Source of the DNA: Rhinopomastus cyanomelas
Taxonomy: Eukaryota > Chordata > Aves > Bucerotiformes > Rhinopomastidae
Assembly: GCA_013400115.1 (NCBI GenBank)
Contig: VXBP01010393.1
Span: 310,001 to 374,000, forward strand
DNA: 64,000 bases
Direction: 5' to 3'
The notes below the pieces were generated by a model. It made no database searches, was not told the origin of the DNA, and worked only from the letters and a program-made list of their open reading frames with translations. A program made the translations under genes and the position numbers. Positions within the stretch are counted from its first letter, which is position 1, and each line of letters opens with the position of its first letter. Positions 31,372-43,200 of this stretch are shown here, one piece after another.

Positions 31372-31890
31372 AGAATCACAGAACCCCCAACCCTGCTCCA
31401 CAAGGTCACCCCTAAACCAGATCCCCCAGCACCACATCTAAACTCATCCAGGGATGGGGACTCACCCCCCACCCTGGGCAGCCCAGCCCAGTCCCTGACT
31501 ACTCTCTCCAGGAAGAATCTCTTCCTGATGGCCAGTCTGACCCTCCCCTGCTGGACCTGGAAGCCCTTCCCTCTGCTTCTGTCGCTAGTTACCAGTGAGA
31601 GGAGCCCAGCACCAACATCTCTCCAGTGTCCTTTCAGAGAGCTGTAGAGAGCGATGAGGGCTCCCCTCAGCCTCCTCCTCCTCCTCCGACTAACCAGCCC
31701 CAGCTCTCTCCATCTCTGCTCACCAGACTGATTCTCCAGCCCCTTCCCCAGCTCCGCTGCCCTCCTCTGCCCTCGCCCCAGCCCCTCGATGTCTCCCTTG
31801 TCCCGAGGTGCCCAAAGCTGGACCCAGTGCTCAAGGTGGGGCCTCCCAGTGCTGAGGGCAGGGGGACAGTCCTCCCCCTGCTCCTGCTGG
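31372..31890 (-). repeat. CR1 LINE 3' end, one of the longest in the window (about 520 bp)
   Basis: Inverted CR1 beginning at its 3' terminus 'aatcacagaacccccaaccc'. It runs through 'aggaagaatctcttcctgat' and the 'cagcctcctcctcctcctcc' block to 'cccagtgctcaaggtggggc'. It is related to the + element at 43340-43760. Confidence 0.88.
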
Positions 31891-33214
31891 AGAAGAGCAG
31901 AAGAGCCTCCCCGAAGGCAGCAGCACAGCCCAGCTCAGGCGCTGCACTGGAGGACAGGATGCGTGGGGAGCGGGCGGGCGGCTTTGTCATTCTAAGGGCC
32001 TCTCGGTTCATTGCTCCGGAAAGAGCGGGAGCGGAGCAGCGCCGTGGGGCTCCCGGGCTTGGCTGGGCACGGAGCGGGGCCGGGGGCGAAGCCTCCCCGA
32101 CCTTCGGCTGCTCTGGTTCTGCTCAGCCCGTTGGAACACCGCTCGGTCTCCCCGCTGAGCCGTCGGGCGCTGCAGGGGATTTGCTCCTTGCAGCCGGGGC
32201 ACCTCCAGCCGCAGCTGGGTGCCTGCACTGGGCGCACTGGAGCCGAGGGCTGGTTTTCCAGGCCCCGATACTGCAGCCAAGTGCCCTCTTTCAGGTGAGT
32301 TGGTCTTTAAAAGTCGGTGCCACCGAGGACTTTTTCGGGGTGCGTGGTGGAGTCTGTGTCTCCCTCAGCAGCGCAGGGTGATGGGGAGCTGCTGGCCCTG
32401 GTCTGTGCTCACACATAGGGCTCTGCTTCCCCCGGTGCTGGCAGCCAGAGAAAACAGCAGTCACCAGGATGCTGAGGATGGAGGAAGATGCCAACTGCTC
32501 TGAGCGGCACTGGGCACGCTGGGGCCGTTCGTCCCTTGCTCCCAGTCTGCTCGGGAGCCATGAGGTGGTTTGTCAGCAGGAGACTTCCGTGGATTTTTGT
32601 GTTTAAGAACAGATTCATGAACCTGAGTGGCTGAACCAGCTCCTGGGAGCCAGCCTGTGGTCCGACTGCACTGGAGCCTGTCCCTTCCCCAGCCAAAGGG
32701 CTTCATCCCCTGGGACTTTGCGAGGGAGATGTCGGAGGGAGCGGGGCAGATCCTGTTCCCCCCACCCAGGTAGCTGAGGGGTTTTGGCAACCGAATTCCC
32801 ACAGTGACCAGGATCTGCCTCTCCTAATGCTTCCCAAAGGCTGCAGTCAGCTTCTGGGGTTCAGGTTTCCCCACCCCGCCTGTTCCCAAAGCCCTCCCGT
32901 GCTCAGGCTGCCTTGGAGTTCAGGATGAGCTGCTTTCCGCTCCGGCCTGCTCCTCTCTCTGTGCCCACAGCACCAGCTCTGCCAGACCATCCCTAGGTAG
33001 CTTTCCCTCTGTTTTTCCACAGAGGAAACCGAACAAACAATAAGTTCTATAAAGAGGACTTCAGCCGAGTTTCCTGACAGCTGTTGTGTCCCCAGCTGGT
33101 GGTGACGGAGCAGGGACGGCATTGCCCACAGGTTCCACGTGCCCGAGGCTGGAGCTGCGGAAGGTGGGTTGGGGGCAAGGGAAGACCACAACCAGCCATG
33201 GCACGGAGACACCA

Positions 33215-33640
33215 TCAGAGCTGGCCAGGAGGGGAGCATCTCCCTGCTGAGGAGAGGCTGAGGGAGCTGGGGCTCCTGAGCTCGGAAAAAGGAGCCTGAG
33301 GGGTGGCCCCATGGGTGTTGATCAATATGTGAAGGGTGGGTGTGAGGAGGATGGAGCCAGGCTCTGCTCAGGGGCACCCAGTGACAGGACAAGGGGCAGT
33401 GGGTGTGAGCTGGAGCAGAGGAGGTTCCCCATCAGTGTGAGAAGGACCTTCTTCATGGTGAGGGTGCCAGAGCCCTGGCAGGGGCTGCCCAGGGGGGCTG
33501 TGGAGTCTCTGGAGACGTTTGAACCCTGCCTGGACTGTTCCTGTGCGACAGGATCTGGGGGATCCTGCTGTGGCAGGGGGATGGCACTGGGTGGTCTTCC
33601 GAGGTCCTTTCCAAGCCCTCATGCTCTGTGATTCTGTGCT
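33215..33640 (+). repeat. CR1 LINE 3' end
   Basis: Plus-oriented, about 425 bp, same subfamily as 13615-14036. It includes 'gatcaatatgtgaagggtgg', 'cccagtgacaggacaagggg' and a terminus 'catgctctgtgattctgtg'. Confidence 0.92.
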
Positions 33641-35696
33641 CTCCCACCTCCATCCAGTGTCTTTGAACAGCCTTTTCTCAGCCCCATCCTTATCAGAGGT
33701 AGGACTCAACCATCTGTCTGCACACTGCATCTGCCAGGGGAGCTGGGCCCAGGCCAGTTTCTGGAGACTGAGTTGAGGAACGATTTTGCAAGGTGAGGAG
33801 GTGGGTGACTGGGAGGTGGGTGACTGGCAGCAGCATCGCAGCTGTCCGCAGCTGGATGGTGCTTGCGAACACCGAGACCCCTCAGGGCTGCTGGAGGACT
33901 TGCCCCAGGAAGGTGCCAGGGCGGTGACCCCCAGCTCGTGTTTTGCTGCTGCTGTTCATTCAGGGGGCTCCCCAAAAGCCTCTCCAAGGCGAGCCAGAGG
34001 CTTTTGGCTTCCGATGAGAAATGAGACCTTGTGCCTGCCCTGGTCACCTCCAGACACTTCCAGAGCTGGAGACAGGAAGGAACTGGGAGCTCGTTAAGTG
34101 GGAAGCAGGAGGCGCTTCGTGGAGGAGGTTGTTTGTGTCTCTGTTAACAATAACACTCAGAGGGCTTCCGCAGCCCAAGGAGCCGCTGGCTCACCCCGTC
34201 AGACACCTGTGCTCTGCAGGCTCTCAGATCTTCCCCGCTGGCTGCTGTCCAGACCCGATGATCTCAGCTGGAGAGCGGTGATCCCCCAAGAGCCAGGGAG
34301 GTCATCGGTGGTGAGTCAGGGAGGGCCAGGCGGAGCAGGAACAGCTCACCACATCCATCCTCAGCTCTTCCGCTGACAACAAGAGGTGGGTTTATTTTCT
34401 CCTGGTGCAGGCAGAGGGATGTTCCCAGTGGGATGTAAAGCAGCAGGGACCAGGAGGAGGAAATCACAGGGAGAGCAGTGAGCTGCCTTGTTCCTTGGCC
34501 ATGTAGGGCCATCGGTGCCTTTGCTTACACACAGCAGCCCTTTCTGTCCATAAATCAATAAAGCTGCTCCTTGCATGTGTGGAAGGGTGGGAGAAGGAGA
34601 GGGAGGACCTGCACAGCCCAGGCCAGAGCTCACACAGTCCCCGCCGCTGGGATGGGCTGGGGGCATGGGCAGACTGGGCTGAGCAGCAGGAGCCCAGAGC
34701 AGGGATGCTCCTCGCCCAGCAGCGCACAGTTACCGGTCCCAGTACAGCTTGCTGCGCGGCTTGCTGCTGCCCTCTGCAGTTGTTCCTCCTTCTTGTAAAA
34801 ACAAAAGGGACAATCGTACGGCCGGGTGGCAGCAAACGGGGACAGACGACTCGTCCCGAGGAACTGGGGTTATTCCTGGTTTCAGGAATAATCTGGAGGT
34901 TCAGGCCTGCGGCTGCTCTGAACACGGACGTCAGCCTCGTTGCTCCACGCCGAGCAGTCAGCGTGCTGCAGAGACAAGGGAAGTGCTCTCGTGGTCTGGA
35001 GGCAAATCCCCCGTGGGGTTGGCAGCTTTGGGGTGTCCGCAGCAGCCGAAGCCAGCGGCCCCACAGCGACGCACAGCAGCCACCTCCGGCCCTCAGCCTC
35101 CCCGCTGCAAGTCACGCGCTGCTCTCAGTGCGGTCCAGAAGCCGTTCGGCCTGAACTAAAGGCTCTGCGACTCGGGCTGGGGCTCCGAGACCCTGACTTG
35201 GAGCGCTCTGGTGATGGCTCAGGAAGTGGAACAAGAGAACCCTCTCAGGAGTGAAGTCCTCGAGAAATCGAGCGGACCGCTGCCACTTCCCTCCCCCAGC
35301 AAAGCCTCTTCCGCTTCCCAGGGTATTTCTCAAGGGGTTGTGAAGGATAAACTTTCACAGAGCTGTGTAACCTGAGCAGAAATCACCCCCCTGAGCTCGG
35401 TGGGGTTTGTGGAGGCTTCACTCGAGGTCACTGGGCTTTGAGCCCGCGGTGGGCACCTGGGATTCTGCCACAGGAGCTGCCTGGGCATGGGGATGGCCAC
35501 GGGCAGAGGCTCCTCCTCACACAGACCCTCATCCCTGGAGAACTGGTTGTGCAGCAGCTTCCCCTGGGACAGCCCATCCGAACGAGGCTGATCCATCACA
35601 CAGCTGTCGCCGGACTGTGGTGGAATCGAGGTGGGAACAGGAAAAGCTCAGCCCCTGTCCTGGCTGAGAGGAATCCCTTCCCAGGAACTCGGCAAC

Positions 35697-36060
35697 TAAT
35701 CATTTGGGTTGGAAAAGCCCTTTGGGCCCCTCAAGCCCAACTGTTCCCCCCAGCACTGCCAGAGCCCCACTGAGCCCTGTCCCGCACCCCACAGCTTTGC
35801 AGCCCCTCCAGGGATGGGGACTCGCCCCGGCCCTGCAGCCTGGGCCAGGCCTGGGGAACCTTTGTGGGGCAGGAAGTGGTCCTCACGGCCAACCTCACCG
35901 TCCTCTGGGGCAACTTGAGGCCGGTTCCTCTCATCATGGGGAGAAGAGACCGACCCCGACCTGGCTCCAACCTCCTGACGTTCAGGGAGCTGTGGAGAGC
36001 GAAAAGGTCCCCCCGGAGGCTCCTTTTCTCCAGACCCTTCCCAGGTGCCCAGGCCACCCT
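35697..36060 (-). repeat. CR1 LINE 3' fragment of the divergent subfamily
   Basis: Inverted; starts 'catttgggttggaaaagccc', with 'gcccctccagggatggggac' and 'ggggcaggaagtggtcctc'. It matches the + fragments at 5280 and 52855. Confidence 0.8.
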
Positions 36061-36469
36061 CAGAACGGCCCGTTTTGGGGCCCCAGCACACCCCCACCAC
36101 TGCAGGGCAGGGGGGCACTGGGGTGAACCGGGGCCCTCCCTGGGCAGAGGCAGGAGCCGAGCACCGCCCGAACGCGGAACAGGCCCCCTGGTCCCGCCGC
36201 GGCCGCTCTTTTCCCGGTCAAACCGCCTCCCTCTGGCGGCCGCAGACGGGAAGGGCCGGGCTGGGGGAGCGGGCCCGCGCGAACCGTCCCGGGACGGGGA
36301 GCTCGGAACGTTAGGGGCTGGAAGGGTCCTGCGGCTGGGGCGGGATAATCCCAACCACGGATCCCCGCGGGATGGGCAATGGGCCGGGAGCAGCCCCGAG
36401 CTGTGGGAGCGGCTGCGGAGGAGGCCGCGAGGGCGCCCAGAAGGCCGGAGCCCCTCTGCTCTGCCGGGG

Positions 36470-36815
36470 AGCGCTGGGGCTGCTCGGCTGGAGAACAGAA
36501 GGCTCCGGGGGACCTTAGAGCATCTCCCGGTGCCTGAAGGGCGCCAAGAAAGCTGCAGAGGGGCTTCTGACAGGGGTTCATAGCGCTAGGACGCGTGGGA
36601 ATGGCTTTTAGCTAACAGACTGAGCTGAGAGCTGAGGCAGAAACGGCTCCCTGGCAGGGGGCTGAGGCCCTGCAACGGGCTGCCCAGGGAGCTTGCGGCT
36701 GCTCCATCACCCCTGCAAGTGTTGAAGGCCAGGCTGGATGGGGCTCTGGGCACCCTGGAGCGGTGAGAGGTGTCGCCGCCCCTGGCAGCGCGGCTGGCGC
36801 TGGGGAACGTCGAGG
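36470..36815 (+). repeat. CR1 fragment directly upstream of the tRNA gene
   Basis: Plus-oriented CR1 body ('gaaggctccgggggacctta', 'catctcccggtgcctgaag') followed by a degraded 3' part ('ggctgcccagggagcttgc', 'gaaggccaggctggatgggg'). It ends about 80 bp before tRNA-Lys. Confidence 0.75.
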
Positions 36816-36896
36816 AACCTCGGGGCTCCTCACCCTGTGGTTCCCGCTCCCGGAGCAGACGGCCGAGAGCGGTAGAGGCGGGAAGTTTCCCACAGC

Positions 36897-36969
36897 GCCC
36901 GGCTAGCTCAGTCGGTAGAGCATGGGACTCTTAATCCCAGGGTCGTGGGTTCGAGCCCCACGTTGGGCG
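36897..36969 (+). tRNA. tRNA-Lys (anticodon CUU)
   Basis: A 73-nt cloverleaf. The acceptor stem is gcccggc / gttgggc with two G-U pairs. The D arm contains A-box tagctcagtcgg (36904-36915). The anticodon stem tggga/tccca encloses the loop ctcttaa, giving anticodon CTT at 36930-36932. The T arm contains B-box ggttcgagccc (36948-36958). There is no intron, and a TTTTT pol III terminator follows at 36977-36981. All stems pair, so it should be functional. From memory, a tRNA-Lys-CTT gene also lies near human MORF4L1, which would make this a conserved neighbour. Confidence 0.97.
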
Positions 36970-36981
36970 CATTCCATTTTT

Positions 36982-37271
36982 CATTCTCCCCGTCTCATTT
37001 TTCCCCCTCTCCGGCGCTCCGGGTGCTCGCAACGCACAACCGACCCGCTCCGTGCAGCCACCGCGGGGTGAGGAGCGGGGCGCGGGGTGAGGAGCGGGGC
37101 GCGGGGCCCGCACACTACAAGTCCCATGGTGCCGCGGTGGCGGGCGGGGAGCAGCGCGGCTGCGCGGCCCGGGGCGGAGCCGTTGCCGGGCGGGGGTCGG
37201 TGCCGCGGAATGCGGCGGAGGCGGTGAGGCCCCCGCGGGGAGGGGGCGGGTGGAGGCGCAGGCGCTTATAA
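36982..37271 (+). promoter_or_regulatory. MORF4L1: MORF4L1 CpG-island promoter with ZNF143/THAP11-type site
   Basis: CpG-rich sequence lies between the tRNA terminator and the MORF4L1 start codon. ACTACAAGTCCCATGGTGC at 37114-37132 closely fits the ZNF143/Staf consensus ACTACAAYTCCCAGCATGC, common in TATA-less housekeeping promoters. A 20-bp unit with 'ggggtgaggagcggggcgcg' is repeated twice at about 37064-37106, just upstream. The transcription start is expected between about 37130 and 37250. Confidence 0.7.
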
Positions 37272-40200
37272 ATGGCGCCCAAGCAGGACCCGAAGCCCAA
37301 ATTCCAGGAGGGTGAGTCGGGGGGGGACGAGTCGCGCCGGGCCGGGCCGGGCCGGGCCTGGCCTGCTCGGCCTCCGCGTTCCCGGGCGCCGTGTGTGTGG
37401 TGGCGGCGGAGGGGCGGCGGGTCTCCGGTGTCGCCCGTTTCCCGGCTGGGCGGGGCTGGGTGTGTCCCAGGGAGACAAAGGAGGCCGCTGAGAGCCTGGA
37501 GCGGGACGTTAAAGTTGAAAATAAACCTGCCGGTGGCCTGTGAGGAGTCGCGGGGCGGGGTGGGGGGGAGCTGTGGCCGGGGAGGGTTTCGGGGATCCCC
37601 GAGGGCACTCGGCGCTGCGGACGGGTCCGGCGGTGGGGGGCGGCGGTTCCTCTAGGCCCAACCGTGGCCGGAGGCGGCTGCGGCCGGGGCTCGGCCTGGG
37701 GGGGGGCTGGGGGGGGGTAAGAGGCTCCGGGTTACGGGGGCTGCGGCTCCGGGGCGNCGGGGCTCGGCCTGGGGAGGAGCTGGGGAGGGTTAAGAGGCTC
37801 CGGTTTACGGGGCCTGCGGCTCCGAGGCGCCGATGCCGTGAGGCCTCCGGCCAGGGCAGGGCCGGGCCTGCTGCCTGTCACTCCCGGGTTCCGAGAGAGA
37901 GGCCCGGGGGTGGTGGGGATTGGTTTTTCCCTGCCCAGTCCGCGAACAGTTTGGAAAACTGGGTTCCTGGAGGTTTTGTCTCGATTCTTGTGCCTCGTCT
38001 TCCTCTCCAGTAAGCACTGAGGCTTTGCCGTCCCCTGTCATTCCGCATACAGTTCGTTCTCGTCGGCTTCCATCGGCCTAAGAGCTGCTCAGAGCCCCCG
38101 TCAGGGCTTTCTTCTGCAGCTATGTAGTTCTTTGCTGCTCCTTGCAAGAGATCCATGTGCAGGAGGATTCATGGGGCAGCCTTTGGGCTGCAGCCGGAAT
38201 GTGGTGCAGTCCCTGTTTACAGCACCAGCGTTCTTATTAATGTGAGTAAGGTGGGTTTTAGGAAAATAAGGGTTTGGTTTATGCTTCTAACGAGGAGTAG
38301 TGTGCTTACACCGTGATTTCTAGCTAATGTGCAGGATAGATAGTGCTCAATGTCACCTTCATCTCTTGTCTGCCTGTCCCTTCCTTTGACTTCAAAGCAG
38401 CACCAGCTTGCAATGGATCTGACTTGCAGAAGGCTGGCTGGGAGCTGCTCTGGGGAGCCTGCCCAGCACCATGGCAGGGTGTCCTTCATCGCCTGCTGTG
38501 TCGGAATCAGCACATCAGCATTCCAGGCCCTGCACTGGCAGAGTTTAGTGCAGGATTTGTGCTGTGGTGCTTCACACGAGATCAAGGGAACTGCACAGAC
38601 TGAAGTAGAATTCCAGGCTGAAATCACAGAGTGTTAGGAAGTGGAAGAGACCTTGAAGGATTTAATCCAGTTGGTCCAGTCTGATCCCCTAGATCCAGTT
38701 GCACAGGAACATGGCCAGGTGGGTTTGAAACATCTCACCAACCCCCCTTGGGCATCACCTGCCAGGGATCTGTCACCCTCCCTGGGAACAAGGTCCTTCT
38801 CACACTGATGTGGAACCTCCTCTGCTCCAGCTCACACCCACTGCCCCTTGTCCTGTCACTGGGTGCCCCTGAGCAGAGCCTGGTTCCATCCTCCTGACAC
38901 CCACCCTTCCCACATTGATCAACACCCATGGGGTCTCCCCTCAGGCTCCTTTTTCCCAGCTCCCTCAGCCTCTCCTCAGCAGGGAGATGCTCCCCTCCCT
39001 CCATCACCCCTGTGGCTCCGCGCTAGGCTCTCCCCAGCAGCTCTGTGTCCTTCTGGTACTGAGAGGCCTACAACTGGACACAAGATTCCACCTGTGGTCT
39101 CGTCAGGGCAGAGCAGAGAGGAGAACCTCTCTCCATCCATTAACCACCCCCATTCTGATCCACCCCTTCATGTTAGGTGTGTGAGCAGCCTGGGTTTAGT
39201 ATAGAAATCAAACTTCAGGCATTTTCCCCGCCATAAATGTGTTTGTGGTCTCCCATGTAACATTAAGAGGAAGCAAAGTGCTGTGAATAAAGCTTCCCGC
39301 AGGCCTAACACTTAAATGCTTTATTGTAGCCCTCTCACAGCGTGACAAATGAGAGCTAAATTGATGGCTTTCAAGCTTGCTTTGTGTCAGAGGCTGGTTG
39401 GCAAACTGAGTTGTTGCCCAGGTTTGTGTTTTTCACAAAAAATCACTTTGTTTTGGTGTGTCTGGCTGCTGTCGGATGGAAGGGAGCCAGAGCCTCTTGG
39501 GTTATTGTGGAAACAGGACTACCTGTCCTGCAAAAGTGAGGCTTGTGTTGTGCTTTAAGAAAAGAACTAATCCTTGGTAACTTCTTGCCTAGGAGGACCT
39601 TGCATGATCATTGGAATGAAGAGGAGTTTTCCAGTAGCACCAGTGAGCACTGCAGTGCTCTCCACAGCTCCCTCAGAGGAGGCTGTAGTGAGGCTGCTGC
39701 TGGTCTCTTCTCCTAAGTTCCTAATGATAAGATGAGGGGAACTGGCCTCAAGTTGCATCAGAAGAGGTTTAGACTGGATCTTAGGAAGAAGTTCTTTGCT
39801 GAGAGAGTGGCAGGGCACTGGAACAGGCTGTCTGGGGAGGTGCTGGAGTCCCCATCCCTGGAGGTGTTTAAAAAGCGAGCACCTAGAGCCCTTGAGGCCG
39901 TGGTCTAGGAGTTAGGGAGCTGTTTGGATGAGGGTGGACTTGGTGACCCTAGAGGTCCTTTCCAGCCAGGATGGTTCTGTGGGGATAATAAACCTTAGAC
40001 TGAGTACTTCTTGCCAGCAGATGTAGCAGTGAAGCAGCTGGGTCTTGTTTAGTCAGCCTGGATGCGTTGGACGGTCTGTGATTGTAGCAGTGAGGAAGGA
40101 GACGTCCAGAGCTGTGTTAGCGGTGGTGCAGCGCCTTCCCAGCCCAGTCTGGGGGCTGGATAAATAGCTGTGTGTCCCCCACACCACGTGTAGAAGGCCT

Positions 40201-43200
40201 GGAGACCAGTCTCCTCCTCCCTCAGCCACAGAGTGAGCACACGTTTTGCTGCTGCACAAACCTCACGCTGGGGAGCTCCTCAGGAATCTGTGTTTCACAG
40301 CCCAGATGATCAGAGCTCTGGCCCTCCTGCAGCAGGGTGAACCTGCCTCTCACATACCTACCTGCCTGCTGTGCTTCTCTGGTTGGTACCTGCCGCTGAT
40401 TTTCACTGTAGGTGGGTGCTAGCTTCGCTCTGGGTTGGGCCTGGTGCTGTATTTCACAGAGATGTTTGTCTGCTCCTTTCTTTCAGGTGAAAGAGTGCTT
40501 TGTTTTCATGGACCTCTCCTTTATGAAGCAAAGGTACGTGTGGCTGTGTCTCCCTGCAGACCTTCTGGCTGTTCCGTGAGCAGATGTGGCGCTGTGTTGG
40601 CTGACCTGCTGCGCCTCACTAGGTGGAGCTAGGGCCTGGAGTGGAAAGGAGCAGAACCCTGATCGTTTGTGGCTCTCTAGCAGGTGCCACGGGGCCAGAG
40701 CTCCCCATGGGACTGCCTATTCCACTTCCTCTGAAAAGGAGAAAAGGGCCTTTTGTAGCTGTGGGTCAGGAGAAATTCCTGCAGCACCACGTCAGCAACG
40801 TGAATCTGTTAGGGGTTGGTGTCAGTAGATGATAACTGATGGGACAGCTTCCGTAGGGTGGCAGCCAGTGCTGCTTCACATCAGTTCTCGTGCTCCCAGG
40901 AAGGTCATTCTGATGCTAAAGTAACATCCCGAGCACTGGGGACAGGGGATGTTCTTGTCAGAACTGTCTTTGCCTTAGTGGTTCTGCCCTCTCCTGTGCT
41001 CTAGAAGAGGAGGAGCAGCTCGTTGAGTGTGCTCAGAGCCTGCCCAGGTGCCAGAGCAGAGAGGAGGGCAGCCAAGGCTTTTGTGGAAACAGCCTGCTGA
41101 GCTCCTGCGTTGGTTAACCAGCCTCTCGTGCTGCGCCCTGCCGTGCGTGAGGGTGGAGCGAGCGCTGCAGGGCTGGTGCTGGCAGGGGTGTCCCAGCTGC
41201 CCCGATGGCTTTTGCCTGGCTATTTAGAAGAGTCCAGGTCCCTCCTGAAATAGCAGGAGGAGCCAGGCTTCGTTTTACAAAGGCACTTTGTGGGCACTAA
41301 CAAACAACAGCCGTGGCTGTCCTCCAGTGCCTTTGATCTATTTTTCTCCTGCCCTTCTCCAAATGTAAGGCCTTTTGTTTCCAGTCACCGTGCTCTTGGC
41401 TTCCTGTGGTGAGAGGATCACAGAAGCTCTTGTTCGTGTCAGGGCAGCGTGAGAAGTGTTGGTGTTGGTGCATCTCAGTGCAGCACAGAGTAATGGAGAT
41501 GCAGTGAGCTCCATGCGTGGCACCTGGGAGAAAGGGACTGAAGCGTTTGTCTGTGGCCAGTTTCTGCTGTCGTGCTGAGCTCACTGCAGAGGTCTGAGGA
41601 AAGGTGGTACAGCTGAAGGCAGAGACACACAGTTTGTTAGGGTGGGAAGGGGCCTTCAAAGGTCCAGCCCTTCTGCTTGAGCAGGGTACAAATTACTGAA
41701 CAGCAGGACTGCCTAAAAAGCCTCACTCAGCTCCACAGAACCTCATCTAGACAGTCTGAAACCTCCCCAGAGAAGGGGACTCCACAGCCACCCTGGGCAA
41801 CCCCTTCCAATAGTTAATAACCCTGACTGGAAAGAAGTTTTTTCCTCAGATTGAGGTGAAACTTCCTATGTTCCAGCTGGCGTCCAGCACCCCCTGTCCT
41901 GGCTGATGCCACTGAACAGAGAGGGTTCCTTTCTGCTTGGCACCCAGCCCTCATGGGTTTGCAGGCAGCAGAGCCTAAAAAGAGGCTAGAGAAGCAGCAC
42001 TCAGTCGGGTCTCTGTTCTCGTGGTGCTGACTGAACTTTCCTCTCTTGCAGTGTGTCAAAGTTGCCATAAAGGACAAGCAAGTGAAGTACTTCATCCACT
42101 ACAGCGGTTGGAATAAGAAGTGAGTGTTGTGGGGGGAGCAGCGTTTCGGTTTCCTGCCCAGGGAAGTGCTGGCTGCAGCGGGAGAGCTCCACGGACTAGC
42201 CCTGCCGGGGGGGCTGAGTCCCAGACCCACCCCAGAGTGTGAATCCGTGAGCCAGCGGTTTGTGGAGCGCGCTGAAAGCATCCCCTGCCAGAGCTCTAGC
42301 TGGAGTAGCCCGGGGTGGCAGCAGGTGGTGGGAGGGCTTGCAGCATCCCCTTTGTTCCAGTGTGAAAGTTGTCAGTAAGTCTCTCGTAGGAGAGCTGGCT
42401 TATTGTGTGGTGGCAGGAGAGGTCCCCCCAGCCGAGGTGGGGCAGAGCTTTCCTGGAGCACCACTGCTGGGAGCAGATGGGGAGCAGCCTGCCTGCCTTC
42501 CTCAGGGCTGTGTTCTGAGTGGGTTGGCTCATCTGGTGGAGTCCCTCGTGGGGGCAGGTGTAGCCTGGACTGCAGTTCTCACCTCTCAGGCTACCTTCAC
42601 GTTGGAGAGACTCCTGTCTCCTGCAGAAGTGCAGGGTTCTAGGTGGGGATCGCTGAAGGCACCTCTGAAATAACCGTTGAGCCCATTAAAATCCCGCAGT
42701 GAGGTGGTTGTAGTTGGGTCTTTGCTCTTCATTTCGATTCTCTTCTGCCACTAGGTCTGCCAGTTTAGCAGAAGTGAGAGTGTTTCTTCTCGGAGGTTAA
42801 AAGCTTCAGCTCTTCAGATTCCTGAAGCCTTTCAGAGAGCAGTTCCTTGTTTGTTTCAGTTCAGTGATCACTGGTATTGTGGTCTCGCTGGTGTGACTGA
42901 AAGCTCATCTCGGTGCTTGAACGGTTAACTTTGCAGAGTGCACCCCCTCCCTGCCCAGTGGACAGGCCTGTTGTGCACCCTCTGACAGCTCCAGGGAGCA
43001 CAGCTCGTTCTGGCAGGGCTGCCGTGTGCTAATGAGGCAGCACAAAGTGCTCCCTTCCTCTCCTCGTTTATCTCGATGAAGGCTGCCACAAGCTGTGTCA
43101 TGACTCCTGCTTTTCTTGCTTGCTCTGTTTGAAGTGGGTTTGTTGCCTTCAAGCTCCCAATTAACTGCACTAGAGGCTGCTGCAGGACTGAGACAAGCGG

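Larger units (their letters stand above)
30398..36469. other. Intergenic ADAMTS7-tRNA-Lys
   Basis: Contains three listed CR1 elements and otherwise unique GC-rich sequence. A CpG-rich patch at about 31980-32295 ends in 'cag|gtgagt' and could be a noncoding first exon, but nothing downstream supports it. From 32300 to 35690 the sequence is less GC-rich and I recognise no coding exon. An AATAAA at 34558 has no assignable gene. Confidence 0.5.

Noticed and set aside
31626..32381. 251-residue + strand open frame
   Set aside because: Its first third is inverted CR1 and the rest is GC-rich intergenic DNA without a domain.
37265..37272. TTATAAA next to the MORF4L1 start codon as a TATA box
   Set aside because: It overlaps the start codon, so transcription from it would begin inside the coding exon. 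The promoter is CpG/ZNF143 type.
42755..42773. 19-base micro-exon between MORF4L1 exons 3 and 4
   Set aside because: Acceptor and donor look possible, but 19 bases would break the frame and the sequence does not match the mammalian insert.
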